Source: JANQOH01 sp965243325
GTDB taxonomy: Bacteria > Pseudomonadota > Alphaproteobacteria > UBA7887
Direction of reading: 5' to 3'
NCBI GenBank assembly: GCA_965243325.1
Contig: CBDEUQ010000003.1
Location: 2,542,001 to 2,606,000, forward strand
Length of the DNA: 64,000 nt
This document shows positions 55,613-64,000 of the stretch, piece after piece. Positions within the stretch are counted from its first letter, which is position 1; the number at the start of each line of letters is the position of its first letter. A program made the translations under genes and the position numbers. The notes below the pieces were generated by a model. The model did not search any database. It worked only from the letters and a program-made list of their open reading frames with translations, and was not told the DNA's origin.

Positions 55613-55851
55613 TGGCGATGGACGCGAGCGAGATCGAGAGGCTGATCCGCGCGGGCATCCCCGACGCCGACGTGCGCCTCGAGGATCTGCGCGGCGACGG
55701 CGACCATTACGCCGCCTACGTGAGTTCGCCGACCTTCAAGGGCAAGAGCCGCGTCCAGCAGCACCAGATGGTCTACCGGGCGCTGCAGGGGAACATGGGC
55801 GGGGCGCTGCACGCGCTGGCGATCCAGACGACGGTGCCGGACGACGCCTGA
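55612..55851 (+). CDS. bolA: BolA family protein
   Basis: 79 residues; ATG 55612 shares a base with the purL stop (TGATG). Small BolA-like fold with LIRAGIPDADVRLEDLRGDGDHYAAYVSS split over two blocks, then FKGKSRVQQHQMVY. The histidines fit Fe-S binding with a monothiol glutaredoxin partner, encoded 45 nt downstream. BolA-GrxD pairs handle iron-sulfur clusters and iron signalling. Confidence 0.93.
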   Translation: MAMDASEIERLIRAGIPDADVRLEDLRGDGDHYAAYVSSPTFKGKSRVQQHQMVYRALQGNMGGALHALAIQTTVPDDA

Positions 55852-55896
55852 CCGGCGCGCTTCGGCGAACGACACAGGCTGCACGGGAGATACGCA

Positions 55897-56244
55897 ATGG
55901 ATACCGACCTGACCGATCCGGTCATCGAACGCATCAGATCCGAAATCGCCTCGCAGCCGGTCGTGCTGTTCATGAAGGGCTCGCCGATTTTCCCGCAGTG
56001 CGGCTTCTCGGCGCTCGCGGTGCAGGTGCTGAGCCATCTCGGCGTCAAGTTCAAGAGCGTCGACGTGCTGACCGAGCCCAGCATCCGCCAGGGCATCAAG
56101 CAGTTCAGCAACTGGCCGACGATTCCGCAGCTCTACGTCCGCAACGAGTTCGTCGGCGGCGCCGACATCATCCGCGAGATGTACGAATCCGGCGAGCTGA
56201 TCGAGCTGCTCGAGTCCAAGTCGGTGGAGATGTCCCGGGCCTGA
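55897..56244 (+). CDS. grxD: Monothiol glutaredoxin Grx4 type
   Basis: 115 residues. Active site PQCGFS in KGSPIFPQCGFSALAV, then NWPTIPQLYVRNEFVGGAD, the usual glutathione-binding segment. It holds a bridging [2Fe-2S] cluster with glutathione and passes it on, often together with BolA. The bolA-grxD order after purL is a strong alphaproteobacterial signature. Confidence 0.96.
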   Translation: MDTDLTDPVIERIRSEIASQPVVLFMKGSPIFPQCGFSALAVQVLSHLGVKFKSVDVLTEPSIRQGIKQFSNWPTIPQLYVRNEFVGGADIIREMYESGELIELLESKSVEMSRA

Positions 56245-56327
56245 TCGCACCGCCCGGCGGGGGCGGGCGGACGCCGGCGGGCCGAGCGGCTGGCCCGCGC
56301 GGCTTTTGCCCGGTGGGGAGCGCGCGA

Positions 56328-58547
56328 ATGTTCTGGAAGCGGCTGCGCGGGTCTCTCCGCTCCCTTGTGGTTGCGTTTGTCGGCGGTCTGGCGGCCCTGC
56401 CGGCCGTGGCCCAGTACGAAAGCGGCGTTGGCCCCGGCGAGTCGCTGGCGGGCTGGAGGACTCCGGGTCTCGGCGCCGACTGGCTGACGCTCGACCTGGC
56501 GCGGGAGCTGTTTCCCGAGGCCGAGGACGTGAAGGCGCTCGAGGAGGAGCCGCGGGTGGCGCCGGTCTACGCCGGCGGCGTGCTGCAAGGCTACGTGTTC
56601 GTCACCCGCGACATCACCGAGTCCCTGGGCTTCTCGTCGCTCGAGTTTCTCATCGCCGTCGGCCTGCGGCTCGACGGGACGCTGGCCGGCGCGCGCGTGG
56701 TCGAGCACCACGAGCCGATCATCGATCTCATCATGCTCGAGAAGCTCGTGCCGGAATTCGCCTACCAGTATGCGGGGATCGACATTCGCCGGCCGGTACG
56801 CGTGAGCCTCACCCGTGTCCAGGAGCCCGGCGCGGTCGACGGCATTTCGGCGGCGACGATCAGCGCCGTCCTGTTCAACGAGGCGATTCTGCGTGCCGCG
56901 CGCCTCGTTGCCCAGGCGAAGGGCATCCGCCTGCACGACAAGCCGGTGCTCGACATCATCGGCTACCGGCCGACCGACTTCGCGGCCCTGGTCGCGAACG
57001 GCGCCATCGGCCGCCTGCGCGTCGACAAGGCGGACGCCGAGGAGGCCGGGGTCGCCGAGCCGGACCTGTCCGCCGCGGATGCGGCCGGCAACCTGTACGT
57101 CTACGCGCACGAGCGCGACAGCGGCGAGTTGCCGCCGGCGTTTCCGGAAGACCTGCTGCTCGACCTTTACGCCGGCCCCGTGATGACCCCCACCGTCGGC
57201 CGCAACCTGCTCGGCGACCAGTGGTACGACCTGTTCGTCAGCGGCCGCAATCCCAACGACCTGATGCTCGGGCTGATGACCATCGGCCCCTATTCGATCG
57301 ACGGCGAGAAGCAGATTTCCAGCGGCCCGTTCAAGCGCCTGCGCCTCTTCCAGAACGGCCAGACGCACGTGCTGAGCAAGGACAACTACCGCTATCTCGG
57401 TTTTCTGCACGGCACCGACAAGCCGACGTTCGCCGAGATCGGCCTGTTCTGGATTCCGCAGGAGAGCGGCGTCGACCCGGTCGAGCCGTGGACCCTCGAG
57501 GTCGCCGTGGAAAGTGCCGACGGCGCCGACTCGGCGGCGTTCCGGCTCGACTACGACCTGTCGGACGACTTCATCCTGCGGCCGAGCGGCATCGTCGATC
57601 TGGCGCTCGACGACGCCGCGCCGGCGTGGATGGCGGCGTGGCGCACGCAGGGCTCCAACATCGCCGTTCTGCTGGCCATGCTCGCCGCGTTGAGTGCCAT
57701 CCTGTTCCGCATGGACGCGCTGGCCAAGCGGCCGCGGGTCATGCAGTGGGTGCGCATCGGCTTTCTGACGTTCGTTCTCGTTTGGCTGGGGTGGTATGCC
57801 GGCGCTCAGGTCACCATCGTCAACGTGCTGACGTGGCTGCAGTCGGCGGTCACCGGCGGCGGCCTCGCCGTATTCCTGTCCGATCCGCTGATAGTCGTGC
57901 TGATGGCGTTCGTGGTGGTGACGTTCGTCCTCTACGGGCGCGGCGTCTTCTGCGGCTGGCTGTGCCCGTTCGGCGCGCTTCAGGAGTTGCTGGGCAAGGC
58001 CGCGCAGGCGCTGGGGGTCCGCCAGCTCCGGCTCGGCCACCGCGCGCACCGCTGGCTGTGGCCGGTGAAGTACGTCGTGCTCGCCGTGCTCGTCGGCCTG
58101 TCGTTCCACTCGATGACGATGGCCAACACGGCGTCGGAGATCGAACCGTTCAAGACCGCGATCTCGCTGCGCTTCGACCGCGACTGGCCGTTCGTCGTCT
58201 ACGCGCTGGTCCTGCTCGCCGCCGGTCTCACCGTGGAGCGCTTCTTCTGCCGCTTCGTCTGCCCCCTGGGCGCGGCGATGGCGATCGGCGGCAAGTTGCG
58301 GATCGCCAACCCCCTCAAGCGGCGCGACGAGTGCGGCTCGCCCTGCCAGTTGTGCTCGCGCCGCTGCCCGATCGCCGCCATCGAGCCGTCGGGCCGCATC
58401 CGCATGGACGAGTGCTTCTACTGTCTGGACTGCCAGGTCGTCTATCACGACGCGCACGTCTGCCCGCCGCTGGTCCGCGCCCGCCGGCGGACGGCCGTGC
58501 CGGACGTCGGCGGCGCCCTCGCGCCCGGCGCCGCGGCGGGCGGCTGA
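56328..58547 (+). CDS. nosR: NosR/NirI-family FMN and iron-sulfur membrane protein
   Basis: 739 residues from ATG 56328 (GGGGAGCGCG upstream). A signal peptide ends near LPAVAQYES. The periplasmic FMN-binding domain has the flavinylation site in VDGISAATISAVLFNE. Membrane helices follow at about 440-650, with GVFCGWLCPFGALQE and RFFCRFVCPLGAAM, and cytoplasmic cluster motifs CGSPCQLCSRRCP and CFYCLDC. NosR feeds electrons to N2O reductase, but no nosZ or other nos gene is in the window. A different partner is possible. Confidence 0.85.
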   Translation: MFWKRLRGSLRSLVVAFVGGLAALPAVAQYESGVGPGESLAGWRTPGLGADWLTLDLARELFPEAEDVKALEEEPRVAPVYAGGVLQGYVFVTRDITESLGFSSLEFLIAVGLRLDGTLAGARVVEHHEPIIDLIMLEKLVPEFAYQYAGIDIRRPVRVSLTRVQEPGAVDGISAATISAVLFNEAILRAARLVAQAKGIRLHDKPVLDIIGYRPTDFAALVANGAIGRLRVDKADAEEAGVAEPDLSAADAAGNLYVYAHERDSGELPPAFPEDLLLDLYAGPVMTPTVGRNLLGDQWYDLFVSGRNPNDLMLGLMTIGPYSIDGEKQISSGPFKRLRLFQNGQTHVLSKDNYRYLGFLHGTDKPTFAEIGLFWIPQESGVDPVEPWTLEVAVESADGADSAAFRLDYDLSDDFILRPSGIVDLALDDAAPAWMAAWRTQGSNIAVLLAMLAALSAILFRMDALAKRPRVMQWVRIGFLTFVLVWLGWYAGAQVTIVNVLTWLQSAVTGGGLAVFLSDPLIVVLMAFVVVTFVLYGRGVFCGWLCPFGALQELLGKAAQALGVRQLRLGHRAHRWLWPVKYVVLAVLVGLSFHSMTMANTASEIEPFKTAISLRFDRDWPFVVYALVLLAAGLTVERFFCRFVCPLGAAMAIGGKLRIANPLKRRDECGSPCQLCSRRCPIAAIEPSGRIRMDECFYCLDCQVVYHDAHVCPPLVRARRRTAVPDVGGALAPGAAAGG

Positions 58548-58703
58548 GCGGCGGGGGAGCGGCGGCCGCTCGCCGGACGCGAGGGGCGAATGCGCAGGCT
58601 TTGCGCCGTCCGGACCGGTCGGCGCGTTCGCTCCGTGAACCCCGAACTTGTGCCGGACGCGGCAACGGATTTACGCTGCGGGTCGCGTGCCGTGGAGGGT
58701 GGC

Positions 58704-59132
58704 GTGGTGGTTCGTCCGCGATTCGAACGTCGGTTGGTGCGGCAAGCGGCCGTCCTGTGTCTCGTCCTCGCCGTCGCGGCGGCGGTGGAGGCGCGCCCGC
58801 GCACGCTCGGCGCCGACGAGATCGCCGCCGTGATCGAAGGCAACACCATCTACGGCTTCGACCCGCGCAGCGGCAGCGAGTTCGCCATGTTCCATTCGGC
58901 GGGCGGGCGCGTCGGCGCCGAGGTGCGCAACGTGAACGACCGCAGGGACAGGTCGAACGGCCGCTGGTGGGTGACGGACGACGACAAGCTCTGCATCGAC
59001 TGGGAGCGTCCTCGCTGGATCGACGTTTGCGCCGGCGTGGTCAAGGACGGCGAGAGCATCACCTTCGTCGACGGCAGCGGGCAGATCATCTCGTTCGGGG
59101 AAGTCGCGCCGGGCAACCCGGACGATCTGTAG
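58704..59132 (+). CDS. Secreted hypothetical protein
   Basis: 142 residues from GTG 58704 or 58707 (GGAGGG just upstream); the frame is open back to 58590, but that part is arginine-rich and unlike a protein start. A signal peptide lies in VLCLVLAVAAAVEARP. The mature part has EGNTIYGFDPRSGSEFAMFH, RSNGRWWVTDDDKLCIDW and a second cysteine, resembling small secreted DUF995-like proteins of alphaproteobacteria. Function unknown. Confidence 0.7.
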   Translation: MVVRPRFERRLVRQAAVLCLVLAVAAAVEARPRTLGADEIAAVIEGNTIYGFDPRSGSEFAMFHSAGGRVGAEVRNVNDRRDRSNGRWWVTDDDKLCIDWERPRWIDVCAGVVKDGESITFVDGSGQIISFGEVAPGNPDDL

Positions 59133-59152
59133 GGGCGGGTCGGAGGCGCGGC

Positions 59153-60169
59153 GTGAAGGTCTTCGAGATACGCGGCGACTGGGGTCTCGACCACCTGGTC
59201 GCCGGCGAGCGTCCGGAGCCCTCGCCGGGGCCGACCGAGGTGCTGGTCGCGATGCGCGCCGCCTCGCTCAATTTCCGCGACCACGTCATGCTGCAGCGGG
59301 GCTACGGCGCGCGCTCCGGAGAGCTGCCGCTGATCCCGGTGTCCGACGGCGCCGGCGAGGTGGTCGAAACCGGCGCGGAGGTGACGCGCGTCGCGGTCGG
59401 CGATCTCGTCTGCCCCTGTTTCTCCCAGAGCTGGATCGGCGGCCCGTTGCGGGAGGAGCACTGGAGCGGCATGTTGGGCGGCCCGCGCGACGGCGTGCTG
59501 CAGCAGTTCATGGTGCTCGACGAAAGCGGCGTCGTGAAGGCGCCCGAGGGCTGGGACTCCCTCGCCGCCGCAACCTTGCCGTGCGCCGCGTTGACGGCAT
59601 GGAACGCCGTCGTGACCAACGGCCGTGTCAAGCCGGGAGACACCGTGCTCGTGCAGGGTACGGGCGGCGTGTCCCTGTTCGCCCTGCAGTTCGCGAGAAT
59701 GAACGGCGCGCGCGTCGTCGCCACGTCGTCGAACGCGGCCAAGCGGTCCCGCGCCGCGGCGCTCGGCGCCGACCTCACGATCGACTATGCGGAGGACCCC
59801 GAGTGGGGCCGCGCGGCCCGTGCCTTCGCCGGCGGCCGGGGCGTCGACCTCGTGGTCGAGGTCGGCGGCGCCGGCACGCTCTCGCAGTCGCTGCGGGCGG
59901 TGCGCGTCGGCGGCACGCTGGCGATGATCGGCGTGCTCTCAGGGGGTCGCGCCGACATCAACCTCGGCCTCGTGGTCACCCGCGACGTCCGCCTCCAGGG
60001 CATCACCATCGGCAGCCGCGACATGTTCGAGGAGATGGTCCGGGCGATCGACCGGAACGGCCTCGCGCCGCAGATCGACGACCGCGTGTGGGAGTTCGAC
60101 GAAGCCCCGGCCGCGCTCGCGGCGCTCCCCGAGGGCCGCCACTACGGCAAGATGTGCCTGCGCTATTGA
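59153..60169 (+). CDS. Zinc-lacking MDR-family NAD(P)-dependent oxidoreductase
   Basis: 338 residues from GTG 59153 (GGAGGCGCGGC upstream). GroES-like N-terminus with LNFRDHVMLQRGYG and PVSDGAGEVVETG, then a Rossmann part GTGGVSLFALQFARMNGA. The Cys/His/Glu ligands of the catalytic zinc in alcohol dehydrogenases are not in place, so it resembles quinone oxidoreductase or enoyl reductase types. Substrate unknown. The 3' end touches the DUF3108-like gene. Confidence 0.85.
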   Translation: MKVFEIRGDWGLDHLVAGERPEPSPGPTEVLVAMRAASLNFRDHVMLQRGYGARSGELPLIPVSDGAGEVVETGAEVTRVAVGDLVCPCFSQSWIGGPLREEHWSGMLGGPRDGVLQQFMVLDESGVVKAPEGWDSLAAATLPCAALTAWNAVVTNGRVKPGDTVLVQGTGGVSLFALQFARMNGARVVATSSNAAKRSRAAALGADLTIDYAEDPEWGRAARAFAGGRGVDLVVEVGGAGTLSQSLRAVRVGGTLAMIGVLSGGRADINLGLVVTRDVRLQGITIGSRDMFEEMVRAIDRNGLAPQIDDRVWEFDEAPAALAALPEGRHYGKMCLRY

Positions 60170-60189
60170 GACCGCCCGCCGGGGCGCCC

Positions 60190-60993
60190 GTGCGCGCGGT
60201 CCGCGCCTTGCAGTTCTCCGTCGTCGCGCTGGCGCTCGCGGCGCCCGCGGTCGCGCCCGCCGCGGACGGCCCGGGCGTGGCGCTCGACTACGCCGTGTAT
60301 CTCGGCGGCATGGAGGTGCTGGCCGTCCGTGCCGAGCTGCACGTCGAACGCGGCCGCGCACCCTATCGCCTGGGCGTGAACGCGGGCACCGCGGGTCTCG
60401 TCCGCCTCCTCGTCGACGCCTCCTACGAAGCGGTGGCCGAGGGCCGGCGCGAGGGCGCGGCGGCGCGGCCCCGATCGTTCGCCGGCACCTCGCGCGAGGA
60501 CGAAGAGCACGGCCGGACGGTGAGGCTGACCTGGACCGCGCCCGCGGCCGCACCGGCCGTCGCCTTCGATCCGTCGTCGGCCGCGCCGGACGAGCTGCTC
60601 GCGGCGCCGGCGACCGCGGGCACGGTCGACCCGGCGAGCGCGATGCTCACCCTCATGGGCACGCTGGCGGAGACCGGGCGCTGCGACGCCGTCGTCGCGG
60701 TCTACGACGGCAAGCGGCGCTACGACCTGGCGTCGCGCGACTCCGGCACCGTGACGCTTCGCTCCTCGCGCCTCGCGCAGTACGACGGGCCGGCGCACGT
60801 GTGCGAGGTCGCCGTCGCCCGCATCGCCGGCTTTCGCGAAGGCCGGCTCGGCGGGCGTTACCCGGAAACCATCCGCATTTTCCTCGCCGACCTGTCGGAC
60901 GCCCTGCCGCCGGTTCCCGTCCGCCTGCAGGGCGACAACGTGTTCGGCGCGCTGCGGATGCACCTCGTCGATGCGCGCTGGCTCGATGGCTAG
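60190..60993 (+). CDS. DUF3108-like periplasmic protein
   Basis: 267 residues from GTG 60190; a TTG at 60166 overlapping the previous TGA is an alternative. The signal peptide is RALQFSVVALALAAPAVAPAA. The core starts LDYAVYLGGMEVLAVRAEL and has YDGKRRYDLA and GDNVFGALRMHLVDAR, the pattern of DUF3108 proteins, which are predicted envelope beta-rich proteins. Function unproven. Confidence 0.75.
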   Translation: MRAVRALQFSVVALALAAPAVAPAADGPGVALDYAVYLGGMEVLAVRAELHVERGRAPYRLGVNAGTAGLVRLLVDASYEAVAEGRREGAAARPRSFAGTSREDEEHGRTVRLTWTAPAAAPAVAFDPSSAAPDELLAAPATAGTVDPASAMLTLMGTLAETGRCDAVVAVYDGKRRYDLASRDSGTVTLRSSRLAQYDGPAHVCEVAVARIAGFREGRLGGRYPETIRIFLADLSDALPPVPVRLQGDNVFGALRMHLVDARWLDG

Positions 60994-61016
60994 GCCGCCT
61001 CGCCGCCGCGCCGCCG

Positions 61017-61580
61017 GTGCCTGAAGGCGCGTCCGCGCAACTCGTCGCCCGGGCCGCCGCCGGCCCCGCGTCGCCGCCGCGTCTGGCCGACCTCTGCCGT
61101 CGCGTCCTGATGACCCGGATTGCGCAGGCGTGGGGACGGGCCGAGGCGCTCGACGAGGACGGGGCCATCGCCGAGTTCCGCTCGCCGGTCCGCGCGCTCT
61201 CCGCGGCGCTGCGCATCCAGAACGACCTCGCCGATCTCAATCGCGATCTGCCGCCCGAGCGGCGGCGGCTCTTTCGCATCGGCGTCGCCATCGGCGGCGC
61301 CGCCGCGCACTGCGCCCGCGCCGAGCCCGGCGGCATCTGCGCCGACGACGGTGTGCTCGCCGCCGCCGCCGGGCGCCTCGACATGGAGAGCACGGACCTG
61401 GGGCCCCTTCGCGCCGGCTCGGACGTGCGCGCGCACGCCGTGGCGAGCACGTTGAAGGGCCGCGTGTTCCGTTACAAGCAGTGGACCACCCCGGGGCGCC
61501 GCCGCCTGACCCTGATCGTCGCCAGTGCGCTGGTCGCCGCGCTCGTCGTCGCCATGGCGACGGACGCGCCGCGGCCTTGA
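61017..61580 (+). CDS. Small membrane protein with a reduced class III cyclase-like domain
   Basis: 187 residues if started at GTG 61017; ATG 61110 is an alternative, and the frame is open upstream. The middle reads AIAEFRSPVRALSAALRIQNDL and RRRLFRIGVAIGGAA, then EPGGICADDGVLAAAAGRLD, the order found in the second half of adenylate/guanylate cyclase domains. The first half with the metal aspartates is missing. A C-terminal membrane helix follows (LTLIVASALVAALVVAMA). Catalysis is unlikely; a regulatory or degenerate protein is more plausible. Confidence 0.55.
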   Translation: MPEGASAQLVARAAAGPASPPRLADLCRRVLMTRIAQAWGRAEALDEDGAIAEFRSPVRALSAALRIQNDLADLNRDLPPERRRLFRIGVAIGGAAAHCARAEPGGICADDGVLAAAAGRLDMESTDLGPLRAGSDVRAHAVASTLKGRVFRYKQWTTPGRRRLTLIVASALVAALVVAMATDAPRP

Positions 61581-61645
61581 CGGCTTTGACCGCCGCGCCG
61601 CGCGCGGTCTAAGAATGACCGAAATTCAGCGGAAGGGAGACGACG

Positions 61646-63370
61646 ATGGCGGGCAACGGCAAAAAGCTGCGCAGCGCGGGCTGGTTCGGCGGCCACGACA
61701 TGATGGGGTTTCTTCACCGCTCGTGGATGAAGAATCAGGGGTTTGCGGCGACGAATTTCGAAGGTCGCCCGGTGATCGGCATCGCCAACTCGATGTCGGA
61801 GGTCACGCCGTGCAACGCCCACCTCGGGCGGGTCGCCGAAGCGGTCAAGCGCGGCGTCTGGCGCGCCGGCGGGTTTCCTCTCGTCTTTCCCACCATGTCG
61901 CTCGGCGAGCCGGTGATGCGGCCGACGACCATGCTGTTCCGCAACCTGATGTCGATGGACGTCGAGGAGTCGATCCGCGCCAACCCGTTCGACGCGGTGG
62001 TTCTGCTCTGCGGCTGCGACAAGACGACGCCGGCGCAGGTCATGGGCGCGGCGAGCGTCGACCTGCCGACGATCGTGGTCACCGGCGGGCCGATGCTGAA
62101 CGGCAAGTTCCGCGGCCGCGACATCGGCTCGGGCACCGACGTCTGGCGCTTCACCGACGACCTGCGCACCGGCAAGATGTCGCTGGAGGACTTTCTCGAC
62201 GCCGAAGCCTGTCTCAGCCGCTCGGCGGGTCACTGCATGACCATGGGCACCGCCTCGACGATGGCGAGCATGTGCGAGGCGCTGGGGCTGCAGTTGCCGG
62301 CCGGCGCGGCGATCCCGGCGGTCGATTCGCGGCGCTACGCCATCGCCGAGCTGGCCGGGCAGCGCATCGTCGAGATGGTCGACGAGGAACTCGTGATCTC
62401 GAAGATTCTCACCCGCGACGCGTTCGAGAACGCCATCCGCGTCAACGCCGCCATCGGCGGCTCCACGAACGCCATCGTGCACCTGCTGGCGATCGCCGGG
62501 CGCGTCGGCGTCCAGTTGCGGCTCGACGACTTCGACGATCTCATCCGCGACGTGCCGTTCCTCGTCAACCTGCAACCGTCCGGCGAATACCTGATGGAGG
62601 ATTTCTACTACGCCGGCGGCCTGCCGGTGGTGATGAAGGAGCTGGGCGAGGTGCTGCACACCAACGCGCTGAGCGTCTCCGGCCGCACCCTCGGGGAGAA
62701 CGTCGCCCGCGCCGTGAACTACGACGAGAAGGTGATCCGCCCGCGCGTCAAGCCGCTGGAGACGAGCGCCGGCACGGCGATCCTGCGCGGCAATCTCTGC
62801 CCCGACGGCGCCGTCATCAAGCAGTCCGCGGCGACCGCGGCGCTGATGCAGCACCGCGGCCGCGCCGTCGTCTTCGACAGCATCGAGGACCTGCACGAGC
62901 GGCTCGACGACCCCGACCTCGACATCGACGAGAGCTGCGTCATGGTGCTCAAGAACGCCGGCCCGCGCGGCTACCCCGGCATGCCCGAGGTCGGCAACCT
63001 GCCGCTGCCGAAGAGAGTGCTGGAGAAGGGCATCGACGACATGGTGCGGATTTCCGACGCGCGCATGAGCGGCACCTGTTTCGGCACGGTCGTCCTCCAC
63101 GTCGCGCCGGAATCGGCGATCGGCGGCCCGCTCGCGCTGGTCGAGAACGGCGACATGATCACCCTCGACGTGAAGGGCCGGAGGCTGACCCTCGAGGTCG
63201 ACGACGCCGAGCTCGAACGCCGCCGCGCCGCCTGGCGGCAGCCGCAGCCGCCGACCGACCGCGGCTACGCGAAGCTCTACGTCGATCACGTGCTGCAGGC
63301 CGACGAGGGCGTGGATTTCGATTTCCTGCGCGGCGGCAGCGGCAGCGCCGTGCCGCGGACCTCGCACTGA
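61646..63370 (+). CDS. IlvD/Edd family dehydratase, sugar-acid type
   Basis: 574 residues from ATG 61646 (GGAAGGGAGACGACG upstream). The N-terminus GWFGGHDMMGFLHRSWMKNQG and the length match L-arabinonate/D-xylonate-type dehydratases rather than biosynthetic IlvD (about 615). Cluster cysteines: EVTPCNAHLG, LLCGCDKTTPAQ and GHCMTMGTASTM. The C-terminus has DARMSGTCFGTVVLHVAPE. It removes water from an aldonic acid. The following 2-hydroxyacid dehydrogenase supports a catabolic pair. Confidence 0.9.
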   Translation: MAGNGKKLRSAGWFGGHDMMGFLHRSWMKNQGFAATNFEGRPVIGIANSMSEVTPCNAHLGRVAEAVKRGVWRAGGFPLVFPTMSLGEPVMRPTTMLFRNLMSMDVEESIRANPFDAVVLLCGCDKTTPAQVMGAASVDLPTIVVTGGPMLNGKFRGRDIGSGTDVWRFTDDLRTGKMSLEDFLDAEACLSRSAGHCMTMGTASTMASMCEALGLQLPAGAAIPAVDSRRYAIAELAGQRIVEMVDEELVISKILTRDAFENAIRVNAAIGGSTNAIVHLLAIAGRVGVQLRLDDFDDLIRDVPFLVNLQPSGEYLMEDFYYAGGLPVVMKELGEVLHTNALSVSGRTLGENVARAVNYDEKVIRPRVKPLETSAGTAILRGNLCPDGAVIKQSAATAALMQHRGRAVVFDSIEDLHERLDDPDLDIDESCVMVLKNAGPRGYPGMPEVGNLPLPKRVLEKGIDDMVRISDARMSGTCFGTVVLHVAPESAIGGPLALVENGDMITLDVKGRRLTLEVDDAELERRRAAWRQPQPPTDRGYAKLYVDHVLQADEGVDFDFLRGGSGSAVPRTSH

Positions 63371-63380
63371 GGGCGTTGCG

Positions 63381-64000
63381 GTGAGCGAGTGGCGGATTCT
63401 CTACCCCGACGTCCGGTCGGTGGACGATTTCGCCTTCGAGCGCGCCGCCGTGCCGGAGTCGGTGAGCTTCGTCCAGCGCTTCGAATCGGATCCCGCGGCG
63501 ATCGATGACGCCGTGTGGCGCGGCGTCGACGCCATGGTCACCGGTCTGGCGATGCCGATCGACGACGCGGTGTTCGACCGGGCGCCGAAGCTGCGCATCG
63601 TCTGCCGCCTCGGCGTCGGTTACGACATGGTGGACACGCTGGCGGCGGCGCGGCGCGGCATCCCCGTGTGCAACGTGCCCGACTACGGCACCACCGAAGT
63701 CGCCGATCATGCGGTGACTCTGGCGCTCGCGCTGGTGCGCGGCATCGTCGCCTGCAACGACGCGTTTCGCGACGACCCCGAGAAGGGCTGGAGCTTTCGC
63801 CGCGCGCCGTGCGTCGGCCGGCTCGGTGAGCTGACCTTCGGCGTCGTCGGCCTGGGGCGCATCGGCAGCGCGGCGGCCCTGCGCGCCAAGGCGTTCGGCA
63901 TGACGGTCGTCGGCTACGATCCCCATGTGCCGAGCGGCTACGAGCTCGCCCTCGGCATCGAGCGGACGCGCACCCTCGCCGACCTGCTCGGCCGCGCCGA
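63381..64000 (+). CDS. D-2-hydroxyacid dehydrogenase family protein (cut by window end)
   Basis: The first 206 residues from GTG 63381, 10 nt after the dehydratase stop. The substrate domain ends in LRIVCRLGVGYDMVDT, followed by NVPDYGTTEVADHAVTLALAL and the NAD-binding GVVGLGRIGSAAALRAKAFG. This resembles CtBP-like/phosphoglycerate-type dehydrogenases. The catalytic His lies beyond the window. It probably acts with the sugar-acid dehydratase. Confidence 0.9.
   Translation, partial: MSEWRILYPDVRSVDDFAFERAAVPESVSFVQRFESDPAAIDDAVWRGVDAMVTGLAMPIDDAVFDRAPKLRIVCRLGVGYDMVDTLAAARRGIPVCNVPDYGTTEVADHAVTLALALVRGIVACNDAFRDDPEKGWSFRRAPCVGRLGELTFGVVGLGRIGSAAALRAKAFGMTVVGYDPHVPSGYELALGIERTRTLADLLGRA

Noticed and set aside
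61472..63367. 631-residue minus-strand frame
   Set aside because: Antisense to the sugar-acid dehydratase, which has clear motifs.

Overview
The window is about 64 kb of a very GC-rich (roughly 70% by eye) bacterial chromosome. Gene content and order point to an alphaproteobacterium, most likely Rhodospirillales-like: ruvCAB-ybgC-tolQRAB-pal-cpoB-tilS-ftsH-folP-glmM, a DUF4164-type gene with zapA, a 6S RNA candidate and fau, and purQ-purL-bolA-grxD. Genes are tightly packed. Neighbours very often overlap by 4 nt (ATGA, GTGA, TTGA), and GTG and TTG starts are common.

Backbone, left part (1-39343). A partial GlcG/HbpS-like gene is followed by a GST-like gene, a leucine-dehydrogenase-type amino acid dehydrogenase, an alpha/beta hydrolase and a YbbA/YbbP-type ABC pair divergent from a TesA-type esterase. 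From 7.0 to 22.1 kb a long run of minus-strand genes covers thiamin, cell wall, folate, protease, tRNA modification, Tol-Pal envelope, Holliday junction and YebC functions. It continues with a YmdB-type phosphodiesterase, fau, a 6S RNA candidate, zapA and a small coiled-coil gene, and ends at tRNA-Arg(ACG). On the plus strand follow parE, a small lipoprotein, a four-gene peptide/nickel-type ABC importer with no obvious binding protein, and an RND efflux pair. TrkH, folE, apaG, a radical SAM gene and a cupin gene run back on the minus strand.

Accessory island (about 39.6-49.7 kb, ending at tRNA-Gly(CCC)). Composition drops sharply and the region is full of mobile and broken genes. A RelA/SpoT-domain gene is split by a 3402-bp IS1595-type transposon with 24-bp perfect inverted repeats and an 8-bp target duplication. 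Removing the transposon and one duplication restores the frame exactly. The transposon carries a transposase, a DNA methyltransferase fused to an HNH nuclease and three small unknown genes. Also present are a decayed IS5-family copy with CTAG duplications, two decayed IS1380-family pieces, two decayed MNT-HEPN toxin-antitoxin remnants, and an apparently intact three-gene operon of a membrane-embedded patatin-like phospholipase plus two unknown small proteins. The island looks like a defence/toxin region that has been repeatedly invaded.

Backbone, right part (49.8-64 kb). OsmC, speE-speD, a MetE-like methyltransferase, purQ-purL-bolA-grxD, an isolated NosR-like electron-transfer protein, a secreted hypothetical, an MDR-family oxidoreductase, a DUF3108-like protein, a short cyclase-like membrane protein, an IlvD/Edd-family sugar-acid dehydratase, and a 2-hydroxyacid dehydrogenase cut by the window end.
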